Assembly (NCBI GenBank): GCA_005882215.1
Contig: VBCK01000137.1
Span: forward strand, 1 to 49,319
Direction of reading: 5' to 3'
DNA: 49,319 nucleotides
From: Betaproteobacteria bacterium
GTDB lineage: Bacteria; Pseudomonadota; Gammaproteobacteria; Burkholderiales; Burkholderiaceae_F
The position numbers were made by a program, and so were the translations under genes. Below, piece by piece: positions 1-7,724 of the stretch. The notes beneath the pieces were generated by a model that had not been told where the DNA came from, did no database searches, and saw only the letters and a list, made by a program, of their open reading frames with translations. Each line of letters begins with the position of its first letter. Positions within the stretch are counted from its first letter, which is position 1.

Positions 1-304
1 AACCGCGTTTCAGGTTTTCCCGAAAGAAGTTCGCCTCGCCCAGCAGGAATACATCGTCGCTGGCGTTCAGTGCCGTCTGCAGCGCGGTCGTGCCGGAGCG
101 CGCTGCACCCACGACAAACAACATCCGAGGCTGATTCTCGGGCGCGGACAGCTGTGCCAGCAATGCCACGGTGCGACGCCGTATCGCAGTGCGCAGCGCA
201 AGGTTGGCTCGCCGGAGCAATTGGATCGGCGAGTCATGAGAACGCCGAGCCTCCGGTTCCAGAAAGCCGACAGTCGTCGGCGCAGCGGCGGACGGGATGG
301 CCAC
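1..304 (-). CDS. Sulfotransferase family protein, N-terminal part (cut by window edge)
   Basis: The reading frame runs off the window at base 1, so only about 101 N-terminal residues are visible. After roughly 60 residues without recognisable features comes MLFVVGAARSGTTAL, which matches the 5'-phosphosulfate-binding loop (GxxRSGTT) that opens the catalytic domain of PAPS-dependent sulfotransferases. It is followed by a stretch reading LLGEANFF, in keeping with that fold. The chosen start is a GTG at 302-304, the first start after an in-frame TAG upstream, and no strong ribosome-binding site supports it. The gene diverges from hldA; sulfotransferases are often found near surface-glycan genes, so a role in modifying a polysaccharide or lipid is plausible but inferred. 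The 193 bases between the two start codons are relatively AT-rich and probably hold divergent promoters, which I could not pin down. Confidence 0.72.
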   Translation of the reverse strand, partial: MAIPSAAAPTTVGFLEPEARRSHDSPIQLLRRANLALRTAIRRRTVALLAQLSAPENQPRMLFVVGAARSGTTALQTALNASDDVFLLGEANFFRENLKRG

Positions 305-497
305 GGATATCTAATAGGACGTCCTCAATAAATTATGCGTGCTTCATCGGGCGTTCTCGCGTAGGAATCATCCGAACCTTCGTGCGGATTGCCGCCGCTA
401 ATCGCGAAAAATGGTGATGAGAGAACATCGATTTACGAAATTTCTAGAATTCGTTTACAAAACCACCCGAGGCTGATCGCCGTTATCCTCTGTGCCG

Positions 498-1478
498 ATG
501 TCGACAACTCAGAAAACGTCCCTCGATCTGAAAAGCGGCGCGCCGATCGATCTCGCCGGCCTGCGCCGTGTTCACGTGCTGGTGGTCGGAGACGTGATGC
601 TGGATCGCTACTGGTTCGGCGAGGTCGAACGCATCTCGCCCGAGGCGCCGGTGCCGGTCGTGCGAATTGCAACGACCGAAGAGCGCCTCGGTGGCGCCGC
701 CAACGTGGCCCGCAACGTCACCGCGCTGGGCGCTCGGGCCGGGCTTCTGAGCGTAGTCGGTAACGACGAGCCGGGGCGTGCGGTGGCGGGACTGCTGCGC
801 CAATCCCAGGTCAGCGATCACCTGCACGTGGACGCAACGTTGGCCACTACGGTGAAGCTGCGCGTGATCGGGCGGCGCCAGCAGATTGCGCGGATCGATT
901 TCGAAAGCGCACCCGTCGCCGAGGTCCTGGCGGCGCATTTCCAGCAGTTCCAGAGCCTGCTCGACCTGCACGACCTGGTCGTGCTGTCCGACTACGGAAA
1001 AGGAGGCCTGACCCATATCGTCAAGATGATCGAGGCGGCGCGGGCCGCGAGCCGTCCGGTCATCGTTGATCCGAAGGGCGACGACTACTCGCGCTACGCA
1101 GGCGCCACCCTGATCACGCCGAACCGGGCGGAGTTGCGCGAGGTGGTGGGCCGCTGGCGCGACGAAGCCGACCTGGAACGGCGCGCGCAGAAACTGCGCG
1201 CGGACCTCGGACTGCAAGCCGTACTGCTGACGCGCAGCGAAGAGGGCATGAGCCTTTTTACCGATGAGGGCGCCTGGACCGTCCCCGCGCAGGCGCGCGA
1301 AGTGTTCGATGTGTCGGGCGCCGGAGACACGGTGATTGCCGTGCTGGGTACGATGCTGGCGGCAGGGCTGGGGCTGCGCGAGGCCGCGCGGCTGGCGAAC
1401 CATGCCGGCGGCATCGTCGTAGGGAAACTGGGGACAGCGACGGTCACGTACGACGAGCTGTTCGCCGCCGGCGGCTGA
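498..1478 (+). CDS. hldA: D-glycero-beta-D-manno-heptose-7-phosphate kinase (stand-alone HldA/RfaE1)
   Basis: PfkB/ribokinase-family kinase of about 326 residues that phosphorylates heptose 7-phosphate at C1, an early cytoplasmic step toward ADP-L-glycero-D-manno-heptose for lipopolysaccharide inner core. Evidence in the sequence: VLVVGDVMLDRYW near the N-terminus, ERLGGAANVARN (PfkB signature 1), VIVDPKG, and the C-terminal DVSGAGDTV motif with the anion-hole and catalytic Asp. In enterobacteria the kinase is fused to the adenylyltransferase as HldE; here the second activity is a separate gene (hldC, 3230-3730), as in other betaproteobacteria. I chose the ATG at 498; a GTG at 492 is in frame and equally possible, and neither has a good Shine-Dalgarno. 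Heptose isomerase GmhA is not in this window. Assignment is firm. Confidence 0.93.
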   Translation: MSTTQKTSLDLKSGAPIDLAGLRRVHVLVVGDVMLDRYWFGEVERISPEAPVPVVRIATTEERLGGAANVARNVTALGARAGLLSVVGNDEPGRAVAGLLRQSQVSDHLHVDATLATTVKLRVIGRRQQIARIDFESAPVAEVLAAHFQQFQSLLDLHDLVVLSDYGKGGLTHIVKMIEAARAASRPVIVDPKGDDYSRYAGATLITPNRAELREVVGRWRDEADLERRAQKLRADLGLQAVLLTRSEEGMSLFTDEGAWTVPAQAREVFDVSGAGDTVIAVLGTMLAAGLGLREAARLANHAGGIVVGKLGTATVTYDELFAAGG

Positions 1479-1498
1479 CCTGCCCCGCACATTTAGTT

Positions 1499-1555
1499 CA
1501 CGGACATACCCACGGCGCGGGACCCCTGACTTCGGTCGGGTCCGTCACGTCCGTG
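1499..1555. repeat. Nested inverted repeat with TTCG tetraloop between hldA and hldD
   Basis: An outer arm CACGGAC (1499-1505) is complementary to GTCCGTG (1549-1555). Inside it GGACCC (1520-1525) pairs with GGGTCC (1538-1543) and GAC (1528-1530) pairs with GTC (1535-1537) around a TTCG loop. The 3' arm could instead pair as CCGTGG (1551-1556) with CCACGG (1510-1515), so two foldings compete. No T-run follows on the plus strand, so it is not a standard intrinsic terminator. It may be a processing site, an attenuator, or a Rho-independent-like stop for hldA. Confidence 0.55.
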
Positions 1556-1578
1556 GCAGAATCCGGCGACGCGGAAAC

Positions 1579-1606
1579 TTGCTGCGTACCATATATAAGC
1601 TATTCT
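1579..1606 (+). promoter_or_regulatory. Candidate sigma70 promoter for hldD, possibly leaderless
   Basis: TTGCTG (1579-1584) and TATTCT (1601-1606) are separated by 16 bases. The ATG of hldD begins at 1611, so initiation at the usual distance from the -10 would fall on or next to the start codon. There is no Shine-Dalgarno before the ATG, which agrees with a leaderless message. The AT-rich ATATATAA stretch lies in the spacer. Confidence 0.4.
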
Positions 1607-1610
1607 GCTC

Positions 1611-2597
1611 ATGATCGTCGTCACCGGCGCGGCCGGATTCATCGGCTCGAACCTGGTCAAGGCGCTGAACGAACGCGGCGAAGTCGATGTTGTCGCGGTC
1701 GACAACCTGGAACGGGCCGATAAGTTCCGCAACCTGGTCGACTGCGAAATCTCGGATTACCTGGACAAGCGCGATTTTCTCGAACGGGTGCAGCGTGGGG
1801 ACTTCGCACGGCCCGCTGTCGTGTTCCATCACGGGGCCTGCTCGGACACGATGGCCACCGACGGCCGCTTCATGATGGAAAATAACTTCCGGTATTCGAT
1901 GCAGATGCTTCAGTGGTGCCAGCAGGTCGACGTGCCGCTGATCTATGCCTCGTCAGCCGCCGTGTATGGGCTAGGTCCGACCTTCGTCGAGGAGCGACCG
2001 TACGAGCGACCACTGAATATCTATGGGTATTCGAAATTCCAGTTCGACCAGATCGTGCGCCGTGCCCTGCCGTCGCTGCGGGCGCCGGTGGTGGGGCTCC
2101 GATACTTCAACGTCTACGGGCCTCGCGAAGGACACAAGGAACGGATGGCTTCGGTCGCGTTCCACCATTACCACCAGTTCCGTCGCGAGGGCCACGTCCG
2201 GCTGTTCCAGGGCAGCCACGGATATGCCGACGGCGAGCAGCGACGCGATTTCATCCACGTGGACGACGCGATCCGGGTGATCCTGCATTTCTGGAACCGC
2301 CCGGCCAGCGGCATCTTCAATGTAGGCACCGGGCGGGCCCAAAGCTTCAACGACGTGGCGCTGGCCGTGATCAACTCGCTGCGCGAAGCCAACGGGCAGC
2401 CGCCGCTGCAGTTGAAACAGGCCGCCTCCCAGGGGACGATCGAGTATGCGGAGTTCCCGCTCGAGTTGCGCGACCGGTACCAGGCCTACACCCAGGCCGA
2501 CCTGGCGCGCCTGCGCAATGCCGGGTACGCCGAGCCGATGATGACCGTGGAGCAGGGAGTTGCCGCGTACGTCAGGTGGTTGTTGAGGCATGCTTGA
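1611..2597 (+). CDS. hldD: ADP-L-glycero-D-manno-heptose-6-epimerase (HldD/RfaD)
   Basis: Short-chain dehydrogenase/reductase of 328 residues that epimerises ADP-D,D-heptose to ADP-L,D-heptose using bound NADP, the last step of the LPS heptose donor pathway. The Rossmann motif [11 protein letters not shown] sits at residues 6-16, followed by the catalytic Ser region SAAVYG and the Tyr-Lys pair in YGYSKFQFD, then YFNVYGPRE and a C-terminal substrate domain with FIHVDDA. Length matches the family. It lies between hldA and gmhB in the heptose cluster. It appears to have its own promoter (see 1579-1606) and a structured intergenic element upstream, so expression may be partly independent of hldA. 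The stop codon is directly followed by a palindromic repeat. Confidence 0.96.
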   Translation: MIVVTGAAGFIGSNLVKALNERGEVDVVAVDNLERADKFRNLVDCEISDYLDKRDFLERVQRGDFARPAVVFHHGACSDTMATDGRFMMENNFRYSMQMLQWCQQVDVPLIYASSAAVYGLGPTFVEERPYERPLNIYGYSKFQFDQIVRRALPSLRAPVVGLRYFNVYGPREGHKERMASVAFHHYHQFRREGHVRLFQGSHGYADGEQRRDFIHVDDAIRVILHFWNRPASGIFNVGTGRAQSFNDVALAVINSLREANGQPPLQLKQAASQGTIEYAEFPLELRDRYQAYTQADLARLRNAGYAEPMMTVEQGVAAYVRWLLRHA

Positions 2598-2600
2598 TGC

Positions 2601-2636
2601 CCTCACCCACGCCCTCTCCCGCAAGCGGGAGAGGGC
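2601..2636. repeat. REP-like palindrome, copy 1
   Basis: CCCTCACCC, then CCCTCTCCCGC (2613-2623) and its reverse complement GCGGGAGAGGG (2626-2636) with only AA between. The same hairpin and CCCTCACC lead occur twice at 28631-28719. It fills the gap between the hldD stop and gmhB. As RNA it would form a very stable hairpin and could stabilise or stop the upstream transcript. Confidence 0.85.
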
Positions 2637-2649
2637 TGGAAGATAGCTG

Positions 2650-3237
2650 ATGCATAAGGCCGCGTTCCTGGATCGCGATGGCGTGATCAATGTCGACCGC
2701 GGGTATGTGCATCGGATCGAGGATTTCGAGTTCGTCCCCGGCACGCTGCAGGCCTGCCGTGAACTGGCCCGGCGCGGCTGGCTGCTGGTGGTGGCGACCA
2801 ATCAATCCGGGATCGGCCGCGGCCTGTACACGGCGCAGGACTTCCGCACGGTGACCGACTGGATGCGGTCTCGGTTCGAGGAGTACCAGGCGCCGTTGGC
2901 CGGCGTGTACTACTGTCCACATCACCCGACCGAGGCGCTCGGAGACAACCGGATCCAGTGCGATTGCCGCAAGCCGCAGCCCGGAATGCTGCTGGCCGCC
3001 GCGCGCGACCTGTCGCTCGACCTGCCGCAGTCGATGTTGTTCGGCGACAAGTGCGAAGACCTGCTGGCCGCACAAGCCGCGGGCATCACGCATCGTGTGC
3101 TGCTGGGCAAGGACGGCCGCGCGGCTCCAGAGCAGGACTGCACGCCCGGACTGGCCGAGGCGCGCTTCGCCTGCCTGCGCGAGGCCGTGGCCAGCGCGCA
3201 GCTGGCGCCGATGCTGGGCGAGGTCGTCGATGCCTGA
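2650..3237 (+). CDS. gmhB: D-glycero-beta-D-manno-heptose-1,7-bisphosphate 7-phosphatase (GmhB)
   Basis: HAD-superfamily (histidinol-phosphatase subfamily) phosphatase of 195 residues. It removes the C7 phosphate from heptose 1,7-bisphosphate between the HldA and HldC steps. The N-terminal FLDRDGVIN carries the nucleophile and acid/base Asp pair, VVATNQSGIGRG is HAD motif II, CDCRKPQPGM holds zinc-binding Cys residues and motif III Lys, and MLFGDKCEDLLAA is motif IV. The zinc-type loop YYCPHHPTE is also present. The ATG at 2650 is preceded by GGAAG at a suitable distance. The gene overlaps hldC by 8 bases, indicating translational coupling. Confidence 0.95.
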   Translation: MHKAAFLDRDGVINVDRGYVHRIEDFEFVPGTLQACRELARRGWLLVVATNQSGIGRGLYTAQDFRTVTDWMRSRFEEYQAPLAGVYYCPHHPTEALGDNRIQCDCRKPQPGMLLAAARDLSLDLPQSMLFGDKCEDLLAAQAAGITHRVLLGKDGRAAPEQDCTPGLAEARFACLREAVASAQLAPMLGEVVDA

Positions 3238-3730
3238 TTCGGACGGCAGCGCGCCGGCGTTCGAGTCCAAGATCGTCGCGCGCGAGGCGCTCGCCGTGCG
3301 AGTCGCGCGTCTGCCGCGGCCACTCGTGCTGACGAATGGCGTGTTCGACCTGTTGCACCGGGGCCATGTCACGCTCCTGGCCAGGGCTCGCGAGCTGGGC
3401 GCGGCCCTGGTGGTCGCTGTCAACTCCGACGCCTCCGTGCGCCTGCTCGGCAAGGGCGCGGATCGGCCGATCAACACCGAGCAGGACCGAGCCGCGATCC
3501 TGGCGGCGCTCGAAAGCGTGGCGCTGGTAACCCTCTTCGACGAGCGCGTGCCGCTGCCGGTGCTGCAAATCGTGCGGCCCGAGGTCTACGTGAAGGGCGG
3601 CGACTACTCGATCGAATCGACCCCGGAGGCCCAGCTCGCGCGCACCTGGAATGCCCGGGTGCTGGCGATCCGCTTCGAGCACATCCGCTCGACCACCGCG
3701 CTGCTGGAGCGGGTGCGAAGCGCGCGATGA
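3230..3730 (+). CDS. hldC: D-glycero-beta-D-manno-heptose 1-phosphate adenylyltransferase (HldC/RfaE2)
   Basis: Nucleotidyltransferase of 166 residues, the size of the C-terminal half of HldE. It transfers AMP from ATP to heptose 1-phosphate, giving ADP-D,D-heptose for HldD. The cytidylyltransferase signature is VLTNGVFDLLHRGHVTLL with the HxGH motif (HRGH), followed by NSDASVRLLGKG and PEVYVKGGDY. The ATG at 3230 lies inside the end of gmhB (8-base overlap); a longer frame upstream is merely the shadow of gmhB. The stop overlaps the wecA start as ATGA. With hldA, hldD and gmhB this leaves only GmhA to be found elsewhere. Confidence 0.94.
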   Translation: MPDSDGSAPAFESKIVAREALAVRVARLPRPLVLTNGVFDLLHRGHVTLLARARELGAALVVAVNSDASVRLLGKGADRPINTEQDRAAILAALESVALVTLFDERVPLPVLQIVRPEVYVKGGDYSIESTPEAQLARTWNARVLAIRFEHIRSTTALLERVRSAR

Positions 3731-4800
3731 CCTTTTTCGTTCAGGCCATCCTGGCGTTCCTGCTGACGGTACTGCTGATCTTGTGGATGCGACGGCCTGC
3801 GCACCGGTTCGGGCTGGTCGACGATCCCGGCGGCCGCAAGCGCCACGGCGTCGCGGTCCCGCTGACCGGCGGGATCTCGCTGACGGTCGGATTTTTCCTG
3901 GCGCTGGCGCTGTCGCTTCCGGCCCTGTCTGACCAGCTGGTGCTGCTGGTCTCGATGGCGCTGCTGGCGCTGATCGGCGTGCTGGACGACATCGGCGAAG
4001 TGTCGCCGCGCTCCAAGCTCGGGGTCCAGGTCCTGGCAGCGGTGCTGATGACTTCCTGGGCCGGCCATTTCCTGGTTCATCTGGGCGACCTGTTCGGCCG
4101 CGGCGACATCTCACTGATGAACTGGGGCATCCCGCTGACGGTGTTTGCGACCGTAGCCCTGATCAACGGCATCAACATGCTGGACGGCGTGGACGGCCTG
4201 GCCGGCGGCCTCGTGTTCGTAATGCTGTGCTTCTTCGCCGCATTCGCCTGGTGGGCAGAGGACGTGGTTTCACTGAAAATCCTGGTCGTGCTGCTGGGCG
4301 CTCTCGGGGGCTTCCTGCTGTTCAATCTGCCGCATCCGTGGCGTGGCCACCATCGCACGTTCATGGGCGACACCGGGAGCCTGGTGCTCGGATTCGTTGT
4401 GGCCTGGTACGCGGTCGGGCTGACCCAGAGTTACGCCCCGACGGTGCCGCCGGTCGTGATGCTGTGGGTCACCGGCATCGTGCTGTTCGATCTTTTCACC
4501 GTTACCGTGCGCCGGATCCTGCGCCGGCGCGACCCGGCGGCACCGGATCGCGCCCACATTCACCACATCCTGCTGCGGCGTGGCCTGTCGCCGGCGCGCG
4601 TGGTCACGCTGCTCTTGGGCGCGAATGTGGCATTGGCTGCGATCGGCTCGCTGGGCTGGGCCGCCGGCGTGCCGCAAACGTGGCTGTTCGCCACCTACCT
4701 GGCCGTGGCCCTCGCCTATCTCGGGATGTTCCTGTTCCCGGCCCGGCTGATCAAGCGCCGGCGCACAGCACGCGTCAGCAGCGCGGGTCCGTCGCCTTGA
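3727..4800 (+). CDS. wecA: WecA-type undecaprenyl-phosphate sugar-1-phosphate transferase
   Basis: Polytopic inner-membrane enzyme (357 residues, about ten hydrophobic segments) of the MraY/WecA glycosyltransferase-4 family. Such enzymes move a sugar 1-phosphate, usually GlcNAc-1-P, from its UDP form to undecaprenyl phosphate, starting O-antigen or other surface glycans. Key motifs are LIGVLDDIGEVSPR (Asp pair), LINGINMLDGVDGLAGG, HRTFMGDTGSLVLGF, and the WecA-type HIHHILLRRGLS cytoplasmic loop that separates WecA from MraY. The start overlaps the hldC stop (ATGA) and the stop overlaps the apaH start (TTGA). Grouping with heptose genes suits a role in LPS assembly. The exact sugar is not shown by the sequence. 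Confidence 0.9.
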   Translation: MTFFVQAILAFLLTVLLILWMRRPAHRFGLVDDPGGRKRHGVAVPLTGGISLTVGFFLALALSLPALSDQLVLLVSMALLALIGVLDDIGEVSPRSKLGVQVLAAVLMTSWAGHFLVHLGDLFGRGDISLMNWGIPLTVFATVALINGINMLDGVDGLAGGLVFVMLCFFAAFAWWAEDVVSLKILVVLLGALGGFLLFNLPHPWRGHHRTFMGDTGSLVLGFVVAWYAVGLTQSYAPTVPPVVMLWVTGIVLFDLFTVTVRRILRRRDPAAPDRAHIHHILLRRGLSPARVVTLLLGANVALAAIGSLGWAAGVPQTWLFATYLAVALAYLGMFLFPARLIKRRRTARVSSAGPSP

Positions 4801-5606
4801 GCCTGCTCGTCATCGGCGACCTGCAGGGCTGCGACGACAGCCTGCAAAAGCTGCTGGCAATCGCTCCCGCGGCCGACCGGCTGCTGTTCCTTGGAGACCT
4901 GGTCAACCGCGGCCCGCAGTCGCTGGCGGCGCTGCGGCGCGTGCGTGGGTTCGGCGATCGGGCGCTGACCGTGCTCGGCAATCACGATCTGCACCTCCTC
5001 GCGGTCGCCGCCGGCATCCGACCGCAACACGCGGACGACACCCTGCAAGAGATCCTGGACGCGCCCGATGCCGACGAGCTGCTCGACTGGCTGCGGATGC
5101 GGCCGCTGGCGCATTTCGAACGGGGGGCGCTGTTCGTGCACGCCGGAGTCCTTCCCCCCTGGTCGGCTGCGCGCTCGCTCGAGCTGGCGCACGAAGTCGA
5201 GCAGCAATTGAGCGGACCGAACTACCGCCGCTTTCTTGCCACGATGTATGGGAATCAGCCCGCGCGCTGGAGCGAATCGCTGACCGGCGCCGACCGCCTG
5301 CGCTGCGTCCTGAACGCCTTGACGCGCGTTCGCTACGTCAGCGAGGATGGAACGATGGACTTCCGGGTCAAGCAGGGCCCTGCCTCCGCGCCGCCCGATC
5401 TGATCGCGTGGTTCGATCACCCGCAGCGCGCCAGCCGGGACACGCCAATCGTCTTCGGCCACTGGTCGACGCTGGGACTGATGCTGCGGTCGGACGCGAT
5501 CTGCCTGGACACCGGCTGCCTGTGGGGCGAAGCGTTGACTGCGCTCAGCTGGCCGGAGCGGACCGCGGTCCAGGTTCCGTGTCCGAGGTTTCGGCGCCCG
5601 CGCTGA
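4797..5606 (+). CDS. apaH: Symmetrical bis(5'-nucleosyl)-tetraphosphatase ApaH
   Basis: Calcineurin-like metallophosphatase of 269 residues that cleaves Ap4A to two ADP and, in studied enterobacteria, also removes Np4 caps from RNA. The three metal-binding signatures are visible: VIGDLQGCDDSL (GDxxG), LFLGDLVNRGPQS (GDxVxRG) and VLGNHDLHLL (GNHD), and ALFVHAGVLPPW and FGHWSTLG supply further ligands. The best start is a TTG at 4797 overlapping the wecA stop (TTGA): it places the first residues (SLLVIGDLQG) where the family begins. No nearby ATG fits. The 3' end overlaps the convergent acyltransferase gene by 62 bases. Confidence 0.92.
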   Translation: MSLLVIGDLQGCDDSLQKLLAIAPAADRLLFLGDLVNRGPQSLAALRRVRGFGDRALTVLGNHDLHLLAVAAGIRPQHADDTLQEILDAPDADELLDWLRMRPLAHFERGALFVHAGVLPPWSAARSLELAHEVEQQLSGPNYRRFLATMYGNQPARWSESLTGADRLRCVLNALTRVRYVSEDGTMDFRVKQGPASAPPDLIAWFDHPQRASRDTPIVFGHWSTLGLMLRSDAICLDTGCLWGEALTALSWPERTAVQVPCPRFRRPR

Positions 5607-6429
5607 CGTCGCTCGCAAGCAGCTCGCGCTCGTCCAGCGGAACGTCGAGCGCGCGGGCTATCGCGGCGCGCGCCACGCGCGCCGCCGCGTGGCGGTTGGA
5701 AGGCACTGGCTCGATCGGCGGCAGCCAGTGCACCTCCACGGCCAGGTGCGGCGCCGTGACGACCCGCCACAGCGACTGCATCAGGTTCATTTCGCCGACG
5801 AACATCGCGGCCCTGGAATACTCGCCACGCTGCGTAAAGCGCACCCCGACCGGGCGCAAAGGCGCATTCAGGTCGATCGCGGGCTGCACCAGGTTCGCGT
5901 GAAACGGCAGCAGCCTGGATCCGTCGGTGGTCGTACCCTCCGGGAACACCCCGATCAGCTGGCCCGAGCGCAGCCGTTCGGCCACTGCCTGGTTGGTGCG
6001 GACCACCGCGTGGCGCCTTCCGCGCTCGACGAACAGCGTTCCGACCACGATTGCCAGCCACCCGAACACCGGCCAGCGGCCGATCTCGGCCTTGGAGACA
6101 AACCGGGCTGGCACCAGCGCGGCCACCGAGAACACGTCCAGCCACGAGCTGTGATTGATCAACAGCAAGGAGCCGACCGCCGGCTGACCCGCGCCTTCGC
6201 CCGCCTTGCCGCCGGGTCGGGGCGGCAGCCCATGCGAGTCCAGCCGCACGCCGATGATCAGCAGCAGCAGGCGCGACCAGGTCGTCACCGCTGCGTCGCG
6301 CCACGCGCTCCCGATCCACGGAAACAGCAGCACCGCGTACAGCAGCCCGAGCGCGACGTGCAAGAGCGCCGCTGCGATCGTGATCGGCGCGAGCAACAAC
6401 AAACCGAGCCGATAAAGCTGAGCGATCAC
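5545..6429 (-). CDS. PlsC-type 1-acyl-sn-glycerol-3-phosphate acyltransferase
   Basis: Membrane acyltransferase of about 294 residues. The N-terminus has two hydrophobic segments, followed by the acyltransferase motifs LLINHSSWLDVF (HX4D catalytic dyad, block I) and IGVFPEGTTTDG (FPEG, block III). Enzymes of this family add an acyl chain to lysophosphatidic acid to make phosphatidic acid; some members acylate other lipids such as ornithine lipids, so the substrate is not certain. I chose the GTG at 6427-6429, which overlaps the stop of the upstream dihydroorotase-like gene (GTGA). It ends the pyrimidine block. Its last 62 bases are shared with the convergent apaH gene. Confidence 0.86.
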   Translation of the reverse strand: MIAQLYRLGLLLLAPITIAAALLHVALGLLYAVLLFPWIGSAWRDAAVTTWSRLLLLIIGVRLDSHGLPPRPGGKAGEGAGQPAVGSLLLINHSSWLDVFSVAALVPARFVSKAEIGRWPVFGWLAIVVGTLFVERGRRHAVVRTNQAVAERLRSGQLIGVFPEGTTTDGSRLLPFHANLVQPAIDLNAPLRPVGVRFTQRGEYSRAAMFVGEMNLMQSLWRVVTAPHLAVEVHWLPPIEPVPSNRHAAARVARAAIARALDVPLDERELLASDVSAGAETSDTEPGPRSAPAS

Positions 6430-7724
6430 GCGGCGGCCCCCACCGGCGCCCGTTCGAACCGCATCTCGCCGCCCACGATCGTGGCCCGCACGCGGCCCGC
6501 CAACTCGCGCCCCAGGTAAGGCGTGTTCTTGCCGTAGCTCAGCAGCGATTCGGAATTGACGCGCCATGTCTCGTTCGGGTCGAACAGCACCACGTCCGCC
6601 TTGCGCCCGACCAGCAGCGTGCCCGTGTCTTCACCGAGCACGCGGGCCGGACCGCACGTCACCGTGCTCAGCGCTCGCAGCACCGGCACCTTGTCGGACT
6701 GGGCCCAGGCGAGAAGCAGCGAAAGCAAGGTCTCCAGCCCGGTGGCTCCGACGCCGGCTTCGCCGAACGGCAGCAGCTTGTCCTCGAGTGCGGCCGGTGC
6801 GTGATCCGAGCAGATCGCATCGAGCGTCCCGTCGGCCAGCGCCGCTCGGATCGCTGCACGGTCCCGCTGCGTGCGCAGCGGCGGATCGAGCCGCCAGTTC
6901 GAATCGAACTGTCCGACGTCCGTATCGACCCCGTGCACGTGCAGGATCGAGACGTCGGCCGTGACAGGAAGCCCTTCGCGGCGCGCCGCCCGCAACAACT
7001 CGATGCCGGCCGCGGTCGACACGCGGCACAGGTGGACCCGCACCGGCCGCTGCCCGGTGGCCCGCTGCAACTCGAAAATCGTGTGCAGCGCGACCGTCTC
7101 GGCGACCGCCGGCACGGCCGGAAGCCCCAGGCGCCCGGCCACTGCACCCGCGCCGGCCACACCGCCCGCCGCCAGCGTGGCGTCGACCGGTCGAAGCCAG
7201 ACCGGAAGGTCGAAGGTTCGGGCATATCGCAACGCGTTCAGCAGCGTACCGCGGTCGTCCGGCAGCGCCCCGCTCTGAGCGAAGGCGACACAGCCGACCT
7301 CGGCCAGCGTGCACATCTGGGCCAAGGCCTCGCCTTTAAGGCCCGCAGTCAGCGCGCCGAGCGGATACAAGCGCGCTCCGGCCGCTTCACGCGAACGCTG
7401 GCGCAGCATCCGCACCAGCCCCGGCTCGTCGAGCGGTGGATCGGTGTCGGGCGGACAGACGACTCCGGTGACCCCGCCGGCCAGCGCCGCGCGCATCTCC
7501 ACGCGAAGCGCCCCATCGGCGCCCGGCTCACGCATCCGCGCGCACAGATCGATCAGCCCGGGCGCCGCGACCAGTCCCCGCGCGTCGATCCGGCGGTCGG
7601 CGACGAATCCGGCCGGCGCGGCGCCGACCCCGGCGATCCTTCCGTCGGCCAGGTACAGGCCAGCGACCCGATCCAGTTCCGCGGCCGGATCGATCAGGCG
7701 GGCCGTTTCGATCGCGATTCTCAT
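6426..7724 (-). CDS. pyrX: Dihydroorotase-like PyrC' without metal ligands (ATCase partner)
   Basis: Protein of 432 residues with the class I dihydroorotase fold (amidohydrolase family). Active enzymes carry HxH in the motif DxHVHLREPG; here the equivalent is [10 protein letters not shown], so both His are replaced (C61, R63). The position of the later His in the HIAHxST region reads HLCRVST (R234), and the usual VxxHAED site reads VWLRPVD (R178). Only the SDHAP motif (D307) survives. This is the pattern of the inactive PyrC' subunits of Pseudomonas that hold aspartate transcarbamoylase in a dodecamer. The gene overlaps pyrB upstream and the acyltransferase downstream. Catalysis must come from another dihydroorotase elsewhere; that is inference. 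Confidence 0.88.
   Translation of the reverse strand: MRIAIETARLIDPAAELDRVAGLYLADGRIAGVGAAPAGFVADRRIDARGLVAAPGLIDLCARMREPGADGALRVEMRAALAGGVTGVVCPPDTDPPLDEPGLVRMLRQRSREAAGARLYPLGALTAGLKGEALAQMCTLAEVGCVAFAQSGALPDDRGTLLNALRYARTFDLPVWLRPVDATLAAGGVAGAGAVAGRLGLPAVPAVAETVALHTIFELQRATGQRPVRVHLCRVSTAAGIELLRAARREGLPVTADVSILHVHGVDTDVGQFDSNWRLDPPLRTQRDRAAIRAALADGTLDAICSDHAPAALEDKLLPFGEAGVGATGLETLLSLLLAWAQSDKVPVLRALSTVTCGPARVLGEDTGTLLVGRKADVVLFDPNETWRVNSESLLSYGKNTPYLGRELAGRVRATIVGGEMRFERAPVGAAA

Noticed and set aside
483..1490. 335-codon minus-strand frame opposite hldA
   Set aside because: hldA has all PfkB motifs; the antisense frame shows none and is Gln/His/Arg-rich.
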